From contig JABDHI010000009.1 in the NCBI GenBank assembly GCA_013285655.1, positions 1 through 59,191 of the forward strand: 59,191 nucleotides of DNA. The letters are read 5' to 3'. A model generated the notes under the pieces. That model saw only the letters and a program-made list of their open reading frames with translations. It had not been told where the DNA came from and did no database searches. This DNA comes from Bacteroidota bacterium (lineage in GTDB: Bacteria > Bacteroidota > Bacteroidia > JABEUT01). The translations under genes were made by a program, and so were the position numbers. Of this stretch, positions 8,490 to 18,181 are shown piece after piece (within the stretch, counting starts at the first letter, position 1; each line of letters begins with the position of its first letter).

Positions 8490-11120
8490 TTGACCTTCAT
8501 CCGAAAAATATCAAATACAGTCCTTTTACTTTGCCTGTTGGTGCTATTGCACTCATGCACAACAGAAAAGAACACCTGGCTTATACGTAAGTTCCATACC
8601 ACCTGCACGCATTTCAATGGGTATTTTTGGGGTAAAATGTCCTTTAACGAGGGGATAGATAAACTAAACTCTACCCACAAAGACGACTACACCGATATTC
8701 TGCCCGTGTTTATTTATGCTGAATCGAACGAGGTGCAAAGCATATTCCCGCAAATGGACAGGGCCATTAAAAAATGCCAGTTGATGATAGAGAACCACAC
8801 TATTACCGATAAGGCTCACCACGAAATTGCCGACGCTAATAAGTACACCAAATATTGTTACTTACTAATGGCGCAGGCCAATCTTTATAAGAACGAATAC
8901 ATAGCCAGTATTGATGAACTCGATTATGCATCACGTGAATATCGCAAGACCGATATGCGTTATGAAGCTATGATATGGCAGGCAAGGGCATTTAACCAAA
9001 TGGGAGCCGTTTCTAAATCAGAAGAAATTATTGACTATTTAAAGAATAACAAAGAATTATCAAAAAGGCTGTATCCTTTACTTTATGCTACCATTGCTGA
9101 CTATTACGAACGTATTGGCCAATGGGAAGATGTACAAAAATGGTTAGAGAAAACAGTTAAAACAGAAAAGAAGAAACAGGTAAATGCACGATACTATTTT
9201 ATATTAGGTCAATTGGCATCGAAAGAAGGCGAAAACGCTAAGGCTTATAAATATTACAGCCTCACCCTAACGAACCACCCCCTCCCTGAGCTTGAATTTG
9301 AAGCGACCATTTTCAGGGCTATGTTATTTATGGGGGGCGATAAAGAGAACCAAAAAGTAAAGGCAGAACTGATAAAGATGTTAAAGCCTACCAAGTATGT
9401 AGATGAACGCGATCAGATATACTTTGCATTAGCACAAATTGCAGCGAAAGAAAAAGACACACCACTATATATTAAAGACTTAAATAAATCGGTAAGGGTT
9501 AGTACCACAAATGCCACGCAAAAAGCAATCTCTTATTTAAACCTGGCCGACTATAATTTTGATGTTGAAGAATATGTGCGTTCGAAAAAATACTTCGACA
9601 GTACTCTTACATCATTACCTAAAACCTTCAGAGGGCGTGATTCAATTGTAGCTAAAAAAGAACACTTACAAAAATTGGTTACCTACCTCGATATTATTGC
9701 CTACCAGGATAGCGTGCAGCGGATTGCAAAAATGAGCAAGCCAGATCGTGATAAATTTATTAACGATATGATTGCAGGCGAAAAGAAAGCTGAAGCGGAT
9801 GCTAAGCAAAAGAAACAAGATTCGGCATTAGCGGCGCAAAATGGTACCACCAACGTTAACCAGGGGCCTGCTTTGGCTAATGGCAAGTGGTATTTTTACA
9901 ATCCTGCATCCTTACAGCAGGGTATTACCGAGTTTGTAAAAACATGGGGTAACCGTATTTTAGAAGATGATTGGCGCCGAAGCAAAAAGACCATTAACGC
10001 AAATGCTGTTGGCACCATAACTGCGGATGCAAGCGGTGGGGCTGATTCGACGAAAGCTAAAAAAGATGCGAAGGCAGCTAAAGATTCGGCTAATGATAAG
10101 TACAACGAAGCCTATTACTTAAAGCACCTTCCGCTGACCGATGTGGCTATGAAAAAATCGACCGATAGTGTGATAGATGCTTATTATAATGCAGGAGCCA
10201 TTTATAAAGAATACCTGCATAACTACCATAAATCTTCTGCCGAGTTTGAAGATTTGACCAGCCGTTTTCCTGAAAACAAATACAAACTGCTGGTGTATTA
10301 CGAGCTCTATATTATATATGATAAGATGCACAATGATGAGCGCAGAGATTATTACAAAAACCTGTTGCTTACCAAATACCCTGATTCGCAATATGCTCTT
10401 TTAATAACCAATCCTGATAAATATGCCCACCAACGTGAGGCAACCCACCAGGAAATATTAAAACTATATACTGCTACCATGCAAGCGTATAATGCTGAAA
10501 ACTACGCACAGGTATTAATGAACGCCCAACAAGCCGACTCTACGTATGCCGATAACGAGTACACTCCAAAGTTTGCCTTTTTAAAAGCGGTTGCTATAGG
10601 TGCTACCCAAGGGCTTGATGCGTATAAGAATGCCCTGAATAAGGTTACCGTACTTTATCCTAAAGATTCGGTTAAACAGTTGGCCCAGTCTATATTAGAT
10701 TACCTGAACAAGAAACCGGCAGAAAAGCCCGTAATTGACACAAACAGAGTAACTTACTCACAAGATAAGGATAGTATTTACCTGTGGGTGTTGCTGGTAG
10801 ATAATAAGGAATCGCAAAAGATCAGCACTATGGTGTCGGGCATTACCGATATGAACGCCAAAACCTTTAGCCAGGACAACCTTACATCTGACCAAATATT
10901 CTTGAACCCCAACCAGTTAATGGTTATTATGAAGACCTTTAACAGCCCGGATAAGGCTAAAAACTATTACAACTTCATAAACGGTACCCCTGCCCTGTTT
11001 AAAACCCTATCGCCCGACTCCTATCAGCACTTCTATATATCCCAAAAGAACTTCCGCCTGCTTTTCAAGCATAAAAAGGCCGATGAATACATGAATTTCT
11101 TTAGGGAAACACTGATTTAA
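8490..11120 (+). CDS. Type IX secretion lipoprotein PorW/SprE-like, TPR-rich
   Basis: No ATG precedes the signal peptide. TTG at 8490 gives MTFIRKISNTVLLLCLLVLL followed by the lipobox HSC, with the lipidated Cys at 23. The mature start, including FHTTCTHFNGYFWGKMSFNE, resembles the opening of PorW/SprE proteins. A long array of helical TPR-like repeats follows (for example LMAQANLYKNEYIASIDELD). PorW/SprE is an outer-membrane lipoprotein needed for type IX secretion and, in gliding species, for motility. The length (876 residues) fits that family. The middle (about 430-550) is Lys/Ala/Asp-rich and probably disordered. The gene sits 102 bases after the nuclease gene. The exact start is uncertain; an upstream TTG at 8388 is unlikely. 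Confidence 0.75.
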   Translation: MTFIRKISNTVLLLCLLVLLHSCTTEKNTWLIRKFHTTCTHFNGYFWGKMSFNEGIDKLNSTHKDDYTDILPVFIYAESNEVQSIFPQMDRAIKKCQLMIENHTITDKAHHEIADANKYTKYCYLLMAQANLYKNEYIASIDELDYASREYRKTDMRYEAMIWQARAFNQMGAVSKSEEIIDYLKNNKELSKRLYPLLYATIADYYERIGQWEDVQKWLEKTVKTEKKKQVNARYYFILGQLASKEGENAKAYKYYSLTLTNHPLPELEFEATIFRAMLFMGGDKENQKVKAELIKMLKPTKYVDERDQIYFALAQIAAKEKDTPLYIKDLNKSVRVSTTNATQKAISYLNLADYNFDVEEYVRSKKYFDSTLTSLPKTFRGRDSIVAKKEHLQKLVTYLDIIAYQDSVQRIAKMSKPDRDKFINDMIAGEKKAEADAKQKKQDSALAAQNGTTNVNQGPALANGKWYFYNPASLQQGITEFVKTWGNRILEDDWRRSKKTINANAVGTITADASGGADSTKAKKDAKAAKDSANDKYNEAYYLKHLPLTDVAMKKSTDSVIDAYYNAGAIYKEYLHNYHKSSAEFEDLTSRFPENKYKLLVYYELYIIYDKMHNDERRDYYKNLLLTKYPDSQYALLITNPDKYAHQREATHQEILKLYTATMQAYNAENYAQVLMNAQQADSTYADNEYTPKFAFLKAVAIGATQGLDAYKNALNKVTVLYPKDSVKQLAQSILDYLNKKPAEKPVIDTNRVTYSQDKDSIYLWVLLVDNKESQKISTMVSGITDMNAKTFSQDNLTSDQIFLNPNQLMVIMKTFNSPDKAKNYYNFINGTPALFKTLSPDSYQHFYISQKNFRLLFKHKKADEYMNFFRETLI

Positions 11121-11150
11121 GGAAATGTGTCTTAAATCAAAATAAAATCT

Positions 11151-11158
11151 TACTTTTG
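11151..11158 (+). promoter_or_regulatory. -7 promoter box of the yceD-rpmF-plsX-fabH operon
   Basis: TACTTTTG matches TAnnTTTG exactly and lies 22 bases before the GTG at 11180. It overlaps the TTG at 11156, which therefore cannot be the start codon. Confidence 0.6.
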
Positions 11159-11179
11159 CACCGTTTTTTCGCAAAAAAA

Positions 11180-11722
11180 GTGAGAGTCAAAGATACCGCA
11201 TGTATAATTTCATTAGCCCCTCTTAAAAACGGGGACTATAGCTTTCTGTTTACAATAGAAGGGGAGCTATTCCGTGAAAACAACTTTGATGATATACATG
11301 AAGCAGATTTAAAGGCTATTGTAACGTTTACCAAGAACTCGCCTATAATGATGTTCCACTTTAACATTGAAGGGACAGTAACCGTTACCTGCGACCGTTG
11401 CGGAGATGATTTTAAACAAAACATACACCTTGAACGCCAACTGATTGTAAAGACCGATAGTAAGGAACATAACGAAGACGATGAAATGGTTTCGCTTACG
11501 AGCGGTGAAAAAGATATAGATATTGCACCTTTTGTTTATCAATATGTTGTATTATCGCTGCCAATGCAGCGCATACATGGTAACGACAGGGAAGGTAACA
11601 GCCTTTGTAATGCAGAAATATTAAAGAAATTAAAGAAGCTAGAAGTAAAAAAGAGCAATGAAGAACAATACATGTCAAATGGCGGTATGCATTCTTCACA
11701 CACAGAAAAACCAAACAATTAA
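11180..11722 (+). CDS. yceD: YceD/DUF177 family protein
   Basis: This 180-residue protein contains VTCDRCGDDF, the CxxC knuckle of YceD (DUF177) proteins, and a C-terminal SLCNAEILKKLKKLE that matches the conserved tail. YceD is encoded next to rpmF in most bacteria, as here, and has been linked to 23S rRNA/ribosome assembly in plants and bacteria; its molecular role is not settled. The GTG start at 11180 was chosen because the longer frame (TTG 11156) begins inside the -7 promoter box. rpmF follows after 16 bases, and the two head a lipid-synthesis operon. Confidence 0.85.
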   Translation: MRVKDTACIISLAPLKNGDYSFLFTIEGELFRENNFDDIHEADLKAIVTFTKNSPIMMFHFNIEGTVTVTCDRCGDDFKQNIHLERQLIVKTDSKEHNEDDEMVSLTSGEKDIDIAPFVYQYVVLSLPMQRIHGNDREGNSLCNAEILKKLKKLEVKKSNEEQYMSNGGMHSSHTEKPNN

Positions 11723-11738
11723 TTAAAAACAAACAACT

Positions 11739-11924
11739 ATGCCACACCCGAAACGAAGACACTCGAAAAGCCGTGGAAGAAAGCGCAGAACCAACTACAA
11801 AGCGGTTGCGTCTACATTGTCAACCTGCAGCAACTGCGGTGCACCGGTGCTTAGCCACCGCGTATGCCCAGAGTGCGGTTTTTACAAAGGAAAACAGGCT
11901 ATAGAAAAGAGTGTTTCTGCATAA
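11739..11924 (+). CDS. rpmF: 50S ribosomal protein L32
   Basis: This 61-residue protein has the typical basic N-terminus PKRRHSKSRGRKRR and a zinc ribbon built from CSNCG and CPECG. All four cysteines are present, so this is the zinc-containing form. L32 sits in the large subunit near the tunnel exit. The gene lies between yceD and plsX, the standard bacterial order that couples ribosome and membrane-lipid supply. Confidence 0.98.
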   Translation: MPHPKRRHSKSRGRKRRTNYKAVASTLSTCSNCGAPVLSHRVCPECGFYKGKQAIEKSVSA

Positions 11925-11972
11925 TTTGCAACACTTTATGATTAGATTTTCAATAAGCTCAACCCTTGGCTT

Positions 11973-12917
11973 ATGAGAATAGGGCTGGATATAATGGGCG
12001 GCGATTACGCCCCTAAAACTACAGTCGGAGGAGCCGTATTGGCACTTCGCAGCTTGCCTGCAAGTGTTAGGCTCGTTCTTATAGGCGACCGGGATAAGAT
12101 AGTTCCTTTGCTGCACGAGCACAAAGTGAACGAATCGGACTTTGATATTGTGCACACAACCGAAGTTATTGAAATGGCTGAATCTCCGCTCAGGGCCATT
12201 AACAATAAACCCAATTCAAGTATTGGGCTCGGTTTTCAAATGCTAAAGAACAAAGAACTGGATGGTTTTGCCAGCAATGGCAATACCGGTGCAATGCTGG
12301 TAGGTTCACTGTATAGCGTTAAAGCTATCGAAGGCGTTCAACGCCCTTGCATTGCATCTATAGTTCCTAAAGAAGATGGCACCGTAGGTGTTTTGCTTGA
12401 TGTTGGCAGTAATGCCGACTGCCGGCCCGAAGTGCTTTGCCAGTTTGCTGTATTAGGTAAAATGTATTCGAAATACATTTACAAAATCGAAGACCCTAAA
12501 GTAGCTCTGCTTAATATTGGAGAGGAAGAGGAAAAAGGTAACCTGGTTTCACAAGCCACCCACGAGTTGATGAAGGAAATGAAACAAATAAATTTTGTGG
12601 GCAACATTGAAGCAAGGAACCTGTTCGATAAAGGATCGGCTGATGTGGTAGTTTGCGAAGGGTTTGTAGGAAACGTAGTATTGAAAGAGGCTGAAGCATT
12701 TTATAAAATGGCCCGTAAGAGGAAAATATCAGATCCGTTTTTCGATAGGTTCAATTATGAAATTTATGGAGGCACACCAATACTGGGTATCAACTCCACC
12801 GTTATTATAGGCCATGGCATCTCTAACGAAGAAGCTACCAAGAATATGATATTGCTTACACGCGATATGGCTGAAGCAGGTGTTGCCGAAAAAATAAAAA
12901 AAGCATTTAATCCTTAG
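11973..12917 (+). CDS. plsX: Phosphate acyltransferase PlsX
   Basis: This 314-residue protein begins MRIGLDIMGGDYAPKTTVGG, the signature start of PlsX, and contains SNGNTGAMLVGSL, GVLLDVGSNADCRPE and VVCEGFVGNVVLKEAE. PlsX makes acyl-phosphate from acyl-ACP as the first step of the PlsX/PlsY phosphatidic-acid route. It is a peripheral membrane enzyme. It is placed 48 bases after rpmF and 5 bases before fabH, clearly in the same transcript. Confidence 0.97.
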   Translation: MRIGLDIMGGDYAPKTTVGGAVLALRSLPASVRLVLIGDRDKIVPLLHEHKVNESDFDIVHTTEVIEMAESPLRAINNKPNSSIGLGFQMLKNKELDGFASNGNTGAMLVGSLYSVKAIEGVQRPCIASIVPKEDGTVGVLLDVGSNADCRPEVLCQFAVLGKMYSKYIYKIEDPKVALLNIGEEEEKGNLVSQATHELMKEMKQINFVGNIEARNLFDKGSADVVVCEGFVGNVVLKEAEAFYKMARKRKISDPFFDRFNYEIYGGTPILGINSTVIIGHGISNEEATKNMILLTRDMAEAGVAEKIKKAFNP

Positions 12918-12922
12918 TTAAT

Positions 12923-13915
12923 ATGGCCATTACTGCTGCAATTACCGCTGTTCAGGGCTACCTGCCTGACTATGTGTTAACCAACAAGGAACTTGCACAA
13001 ATGGTAGAAACCAGCGACGAGTGGATAACATCGCGCACCGGTATTAGCGAACGCAGAATATTAAAAGGCAAAGAACAAGGCGCATCAGTTATGGGCGCTG
13101 AAGCTGTAAAAGGCCTTTGCAAAAAACGTGGCATATCGCCCGAAGAAATCGACTTACTTATTGTGGCAACTGTTACCGGAGATTATATTTTTCCGGCTAC
13201 TGCAAATGTTATATCAGATAAAGTGGGTGCAAAAAATGCCTGGAGCTTTGATGTTAATGCAGCTTGCTCAGGCTTTATATATGCCCTTACTACCGCTGCA
13301 CAATTCATACAAAGCGGCGCGCATAAAAAAGTAGTTGTGGTAGGCGTAGATAAAATGTCATCTATTATTGATTATAACGACCGCACCACCTGCGTAATTT
13401 TTGGCGATGGCGCTGGCGCAGTATTATTAGAACCCAACACCGAAGGATTTGGCATACTCGATTTTAAACACCAGGTAGATGGTAGTGGAAGAGTTCATTT
13501 GTTCCAAAAAGCAGGCGGCTCCGTAAAACCACCAAGCATTGAATCGGTTGAAAAGAAAGAACACTTTGTTTACCAGGAAGGGCAAGCGGTATTTAAAGTA
13601 GCGGTAAAACAAATGGCCGATGTATCGTATGAGGTGATGAAGCGTAACAACTTATCGGCTGATACTATTGCATGGTTAGTGCCTCACCAGGCCAACAAAC
13701 GTATTATTGAAGCAGTAGCAAGGCGTATGGACTTACCTGAAAGCAAGGTAATGCTGAACATACATAAGTATGGCAATACTACTTCAGGAACAATTCCGCT
13801 GTGCTTGTGGGATTATGAAAAACAATTGAAAAAAGGCGACAACCTAATATTATCAGCTTTTGGCGGAGGATTTACCTGGGGAGCTATTTACCTTAAGTGG
13901 GCAATTAACAACTAA
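12923..13915 (+). CDS. fabH: 3-oxoacyl-ACP synthase III (KAS III)
   Basis: This 330-residue thiolase-fold enzyme condenses acetyl-CoA with malonyl-ACP to start fatty-acid synthesis. The catalytic triad is visible: Cys115 in NAACSGFIYA, His in VPHQANKRII and Asn in KYGNTTSGTIPL. The N-terminal TSDEWITSRTGISERR is also typical. It starts 5 bases after plsX. The following accB has its own promoter boxes in the 93-base gap, so transcription may be both read-through and independent. Confidence 0.97.
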   Translation: MAITAAITAVQGYLPDYVLTNKELAQMVETSDEWITSRTGISERRILKGKEQGASVMGAEAVKGLCKKRGISPEEIDLLIVATVTGDYIFPATANVISDKVGAKNAWSFDVNAACSGFIYALTTAAQFIQSGAHKKVVVVGVDKMSSIIDYNDRTTCVIFGDGAGAVLLEPNTEGFGILDFKHQVDGSGRVHLFQKAGGSVKPPSIESVEKKEHFVYQEGQAVFKVAVKQMADVSYEVMKRNNLSADTIAWLVPHQANKRIIEAVARRMDLPESKVMLNIHKYGNTTSGTIPLCLWDYEKQLKKGDNLILSAFGGGFTWGAIYLKWAINN

Positions 13916-13929
13916 TAGCCCTATTTTTT

Positions 13930-13937
13930 TATATTTG
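13930..13937 (+). promoter_or_regulatory. Upstream -7 box before accB
   Basis: TATATTTG fits TAnnTTTG exactly. It is the first of two copies in the fabH-accB gap, 71 bases before the accB ATG. Confidence 0.4.
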
Positions 13938-13972
13938 CTTAACAAACAGAACTGTAGTTTTTAGTAAGATTT

Positions 13973-13980
13973 TATATTTG
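13973..13980 (+). promoter_or_regulatory. Proximal -7 box before accB
   Basis: This is a second TATATTTG, 28 bases before the accB ATG at 14009, the more plausible position for the main start. Two identical boxes 43 bases apart suggest alternative starts. Confidence 0.5.
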
Positions 13981-14008
13981 TTATTACGAACCCTTAAATG
14001 ACCCGGTT

Positions 14009-14503
14009 ATGAACATTAAAGAAGTAGAAGAGCTTATTCGTTTTGTTGCGAAAGCCAACGTTTCGGAAGTTGAGCTGGAAACTAAAGACATTAAACTTAT
14101 TATTAAAACATCGAAGAACGGTGGCGACGCTCAAGTACAACAAGTACCTGTTATGATGGCCGCTCCGGCTCCGGTAGCTGCCGCTCCTGCTGCTGCACCT
14201 GCCCCTGCTGCTCCGGTAGCTGCTGCGCCCCCTGCCGCACCTGCTAAGTCAGATGATTCGAAGTATGTAGCTATTAAATCTCCAATGATCGGTACTTTCT
14301 ACCGTTCCTCGTCACCAGATAAGCCTGCTTTTGTAAACGTAGGCGACAAGATTGAGAAAGGCAAAGTAATTTGCATTATTGAAGCTATGAAACTTTTCAA
14401 TGAAATTGAAGCTGAAGTATCGGGCACTGTTGTAAAGGTAGTTGCTAATGATGCATCACCGGTTGAATACGATCAGACCTTATTACTAATAGACCCTAGT
14501 TAA
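14009..14503 (+). CDS. accB: Biotin carboxyl carrier protein of acetyl-CoA carboxylase
   Basis: This 164-residue protein has a short N-terminal domain, an Ala/Pro-rich flexible linker (about 50-85) and a C-terminal biotinyl domain (about 88-164). The biotinylated Lys is K128 in the [12 protein letters not shown] motif. It carries carboxybiotin from AccC to a carboxyltransferase to make malonyl-CoA. It lies directly before accC. BioB at 20.5-21.5 kb makes the cofactor. Genes for the acetyl-CoA-specific carboxyltransferase (accA/accD) are not in the window. Confidence 0.97.
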   Translation: MNIKEVEELIRFVAKANVSEVELETKDIKLIIKTSKNGGDAQVQQVPVMMAAPAPVAAAPAAAPAPAAPVAAAPPAAPAKSDDSKYVAIKSPMIGTFYRSSSPDKPAFVNVGDKIEKGKVICIIEAMKLFNEIEAEVSGTVVKVVANDASPVEYDQTLLLIDPS

Positions 14504-14568
14504 TTGTGGCAAGAAAGATAAAGGTACTACCCCGTAAAGAGGGCACTATTTTAAAACCTGGCAACGGA

Positions 14569-15906
14569 ATGTTTAAAAAAATACTTATTGCAAATAGGGG
14601 TGAGATAGCTATGCGTGTAATACGCACCTGTAAGGAAATGGGAATAAAGAGCGTAGCGGTTTATTCTACAGCAGATAAAGACAGTCTTCACGTGCGCTTT
14701 GCAGATGAAGCTGTATGTATTGGCCCTCCGCCCAGCAAAGATTCTTATCTCAAGATCCCTAATATTATTTCGGCTGCTGAAATAACCAACTCCGATGCTA
14801 TACATCCGGGTTATGGTTTCCTTTCAGAAAATGCTAAGTTCTCGCACATTTGCGAAGAACATAAAATAAAATTCATCGGTGCATCCCCTGCTATGATAGA
14901 GGCTATGGGTGATAAATCGACTGCTAAAGAAACCATGAAGAAAGCGGGTGTACCTGTGGTACCCGGTTCTGATGGTTTATTGAAAGATTTAGAAGACGCT
15001 AAAAAAGTGGCCAAGAAAATTGGCTACCCCGTAATGATGAAAGCTACCGCCGGTGGTGGTGGTAAGGGGATGCGCGTTATTTGGAAAGAAGATGAATTAC
15101 CACATGCATGGGAATCGGCACGCCAGGAGGCTTTGGCTTCTTTTGGTAACGACGGCATGTATATGGAAAAATTTCTGGAAGAACCCCGCCACATTGAAAT
15201 ACAGGTAGCGGGTGACCAATATGGCAGAGCTTGCCATCTTTCTGAAAGAGATTGTTCTATACAGCGCAGGCACCAAAAGCTAGTTGAAGAAACTCCGTCT
15301 CCTTTTATGACAGACAAGCTACGTGACAAAATGGGTAAGGCTGCTATTAAAGCTGCTGAAGCCGTACGTTACGAAGGTGTTGGCACAGTTGAGTTTTTGG
15401 TAGACAAGCACCGCAACTTCTACTTTATGGAGATGAACACCCGTATACAGGTGGAACATCCTATTACAGAAGAAGTAATTAACTACGACCTTATTGCCGA
15501 GCAAATTAAAATTGCTGCGGGTGTTAAAATATCGGGCAAAAATTATTTCCCTCAGTTGCATGCTATGGAATGCCGTATCAATGCTGAGGATCCTGAAAAC
15601 AATTTCAGGCCTAGCCCGGGTAAAATTTTGAACTTCCACGTTCCCGGTGGCCATGGAATACGTGTAGACACACACGTTTACGCTGGTTATTCTATTCCGC
15701 CAAACTACGATTCGATGATAGCCAAGCTTATTACCGTGGCACAAACACGCGAAGAAGTGATAGCTAAAATGAAACGTGCCTTAGAAGAGTTTGTAATTGA
15801 AGGAATCAAGACCACGATACCTTTCCATTTAAAGTTAATGGAAAATCCAAGGTTCCTGAAAGGCGATTACAATACCCACTTCCTGGAAGAAGAAAAATTA
15901 TTTTAA
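14569..15906 (+). CDS. accC: Acetyl-CoA carboxylase biotin carboxylase subunit
   Basis: The start was set at ATG 14569, giving [19 protein letters not shown], the normal AccC N-terminus, and 445 residues, the usual length. A GTG at 14506 right after accB would add 21 non-conserved residues. ATP-grasp features include the glycine-rich loop [15 protein letters not shown], the [15 protein letters not shown] motif and RINAEDP. It carboxylates the biotin on AccB using ATP and bicarbonate. It is the last gene of the fatty-acid block. Confidence 0.97.
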   Translation: MFKKILIANRGEIAMRVIRTCKEMGIKSVAVYSTADKDSLHVRFADEAVCIGPPPSKDSYLKIPNIISAAEITNSDAIHPGYGFLSENAKFSHICEEHKIKFIGASPAMIEAMGDKSTAKETMKKAGVPVVPGSDGLLKDLEDAKKVAKKIGYPVMMKATAGGGGKGMRVIWKEDELPHAWESARQEALASFGNDGMYMEKFLEEPRHIEIQVAGDQYGRACHLSERDCSIQRRHQKLVEETPSPFMTDKLRDKMGKAAIKAAEAVRYEGVGTVEFLVDKHRNFYFMEMNTRIQVEHPITEEVINYDLIAEQIKIAAGVKISGKNYFPQLHAMECRINAEDPENNFRPSPGKILNFHVPGGHGIRVDTHVYAGYSIPPNYDSMIAKLITVAQTREEVIAKMKRALEEFVIEGIKTTIPFHLKLMENPRFLKGDYNTHFLEEEKLF

Positions 15907-15942
15907 CCTGGGCAACCCCATATTCTAACAAAAATCAATATC

Positions 15943-17988
15943 ATGAAAAAAGTATTCTATTCCTTTGTATTCCTGATCGCAGGAGTATCTGTTGTTTTAA
16001 TTTCATGCCACAGTGGCCCTGTAGTTAACACCAACGAAATTAACCTTGCCAATTTTGACACAACGGTAAAACCGGGTAACGATTTTTTTGAATATGTAAA
16101 TGGTAACTGGATGAAGAACAATCCTGTACCTGCTGCTGAAGCAAGATGGGGTAGCTTTAACATTGCTAACGATACTAACATAGCGCGTGTACATAAAATA
16201 CTTGAAGAAGTATCTGCCAAGAAGGATAATGCGGCAGGCAGTACCCAACAAAAGATAGGTGATTTTTATGCCCTGGCTTTAGATTCAGCTAAGCTGAACA
16301 AAGATGGTGTTACTCCATTAAACGATGAACTTTCACGTATCAATGCTATAAGTGATAGCAAATCGTTATGGGCAGAATCGGCTAAGCTTATGACCATGGG
16401 TGCGAACGTAATGTTCCGTGTGGGAGTTGGACCAGATGATAAAATAAGCTCGAAAGAAATTTTTGGTATCTCTCAGGGTGGTATGTTACTTCCATCTAAA
16501 GACTATTATGTTGATACTACTGCACGTATGCGTAATATCCGCGCTAAGTATGTTGAATACCTTACCCAATTGTATACCGAGTTTGGCGAAAAGCCTGAAA
16601 CTGCTGAAGCAGATGCTAAGAAGGTATTAGAAATGGAAACCAACATGGCTCAATCGGCTATGTCGCAAATTGAGACCAGGAACGTACATGCTACCTACAA
16701 CAAACTTGTTTTTGCTGATGTTGTAAGTTCAACTCCGGCAATTGACTGGACAACCTGCCTGAATGCTTTCGGTTTAAAATCGGTTGACACTGTTATTGTA
16801 GCACAACCTGAATTTTTAAAGAATGTGAATGCAATTGCAAAATCGTATTCTATCGACGAATGGAAAACTTATTTACGCGCTCACCTTATTGCATCGGGCC
16901 CAGTTCGTTATGCATTGAGCGATAAAATTTCTGATATCAACTTCAACTTCTGGGGTAAAACCATGAGCGGTACCAAGGTTATGAAGCCAAGGTGGAAACG
17001 TTCGGTAGAAGCTACCAATGCTGCTATGGGCGAATTGGTTGGCCAACTTTACGTTGACAAATACTTTAATGCTGAGACCAAAGAAAAGGTACACACTATG
17101 GTAACCAACATTATTGCTGCTTACAAAGAGCGCATTAATAACCTTACCTGGATGAGCGCTGAAACAAAGAAGGCAGCTCTTGCAAAATTAGATAAGATCA
17201 CTCTGAAACTTTGCTACCCTGACAAGTGGAGAGACTACTCAAAACTTGAAATTAAGAACGATGCGTATGCGCTTAATGCATTCCGAGTTAGTGAATACAA
17301 GTTTAATTACGATATGAACAAACTGGGTAAACCGGTTGACAGAACTGAATGGGGAATGAGCCCACAGACTGTTAATGCATATTACGAGCCTACCTTAAAT
17401 GAAATTTGTTTTCCTGCAGGCATATTAGAATTCCCATTCTTTGAAGCTGACAGAGATGATGCTATGAACTACGGTGGTATTGGTGCTGTTATTGGCCACG
17501 AACTTACCCACGGTTTTGATGACCAGGGTAACCAATACGATGGCGATGGCAACATGCGCAAATGGTGGACCGATGCTGACTCAGCGCACTACTTTAGCAA
17601 GTTGGGTATTGTTATCCGTCAGTTCGATGATTTTGTGGTAGACTCGGTTCACGTAAAGGGTAAGCTTACCATTGGCGAAAACACTGCCGACTTAGGTGGT
17701 ATTACTATTGCATACCAGGCAATGGAAAATGACTTAAAGAAACATCCTGAAGGAATAGTTGAAGGCTTTACACCTGAACAACGTTTCTTTATTTCGTTTG
17801 CACAAGTGTGGAGACAGAACGTACGTCCTGCCTACAGCAGGCAAGCAGTTAATACCGACCCTCACTCACCGGGTAAGTTCAGGGTATTAGGTCCGTTATC
17901 TAATATGAATGAATTTTACACTGCGTTTAACGTTAAGCCGGGCGATGCTATGTACAGGCCCGATAGCTTAAGAGCGCTTATCTGGTAG
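15943..17988 (+). CDS. M13 family zinc metallopeptidase (neprilysin/PepO-like), lipoprotein
   Basis: This 681-residue protein has a signal peptide with lipobox LISC (Cys22), so it is probably anchored to a membrane on the periplasmic side. The peptidase M13 N-domain follows (NDFFEYVNGNWM). The catalytic domain carries HELTH (His519, Glu520, His523) in GHELTHGFDDQG, and the third zinc ligand Glu579 in GENTADLGG. Family members cleave short peptides up to about 40 residues. Length and motifs are complete, so an active enzyme is expected. It starts 36 bases after accC without an obvious promoter box. The physiological substrate is unknown. Confidence 0.95.
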   Translation: MKKVFYSFVFLIAGVSVVLISCHSGPVVNTNEINLANFDTTVKPGNDFFEYVNGNWMKNNPVPAAEARWGSFNIANDTNIARVHKILEEVSAKKDNAAGSTQQKIGDFYALALDSAKLNKDGVTPLNDELSRINAISDSKSLWAESAKLMTMGANVMFRVGVGPDDKISSKEIFGISQGGMLLPSKDYYVDTTARMRNIRAKYVEYLTQLYTEFGEKPETAEADAKKVLEMETNMAQSAMSQIETRNVHATYNKLVFADVVSSTPAIDWTTCLNAFGLKSVDTVIVAQPEFLKNVNAIAKSYSIDEWKTYLRAHLIASGPVRYALSDKISDINFNFWGKTMSGTKVMKPRWKRSVEATNAAMGELVGQLYVDKYFNAETKEKVHTMVTNIIAAYKERINNLTWMSAETKKAALAKLDKITLKLCYPDKWRDYSKLEIKNDAYALNAFRVSEYKFNYDMNKLGKPVDRTEWGMSPQTVNAYYEPTLNEICFPAGILEFPFFEADRDDAMNYGGIGAVIGHELTHGFDDQGNQYDGDGNMRKWWTDADSAHYFSKLGIVIRQFDDFVVDSVHVKGKLTIGENTADLGGITIAYQAMENDLKKHPEGIVEGFTPEQRFFISFAQVWRQNVRPAYSRQAVNTDPHSPGKFRVLGPLSNMNEFYTAFNVKPGDAMYRPDSLRALIW

Positions 17989-18004
17989 AGCACCAATTTT
18001 AAAT

Positions 18005-18031
18005 AGATTCCTCACTTCGTTCGGAATGACA
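18005..18031. repeat. 27-base repeat, copy 1
   Basis: This sequence matches 39659-39685 at 22 of 27 positions, both reading AGATTC...GAATGACA. Both copies lie just 3' of a plus-strand gene. It looks like a dispersed repeat. Confidence 0.5.
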
Positions 18032-18048
18032 AGTTTTTGAATGAGAAA

Positions 18049-18081
18049 GAAGGGGGCAGCGGCTTCGCCGCTGCCCCCTTC
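18049..18081. terminator. Strong GC-rich hairpin after the M13 peptidase gene
   Basis: A perfect 15-bp stem (18049-18063 with 18067-18081, GAAGGGGGCAGCGGC and its complement) closes a TTC loop. It is unusually stable for this AT-rich genome. No T-run follows directly, so it may stop transcription only with help or may stabilise the 3' end. Confidence 0.6.
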
Positions 18082-18181
18082 TCCTTATATAAATAATACC
18101 TGCCATGCCGAACCGCCAGAGAGGTGAGGCATCTCATCCGATTAAGCTATTTAACATTATCTTCACCCAATTAATTCCATA

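Noticed and set aside
11156-11179. TTG start extending the YceD protein by eight residues
   Set aside because: The TTG lies inside an exact TAnnTTTG promoter box, so this DNA is probably not transcribed as message; GTG at 11180 is preferred.
18032-18181. Small gene in the 150 bases before the PQ-loop-like protein
   Set aside because: A short frame around the ATG at 18104 lies in repeat-like sequence and has no plausible product.
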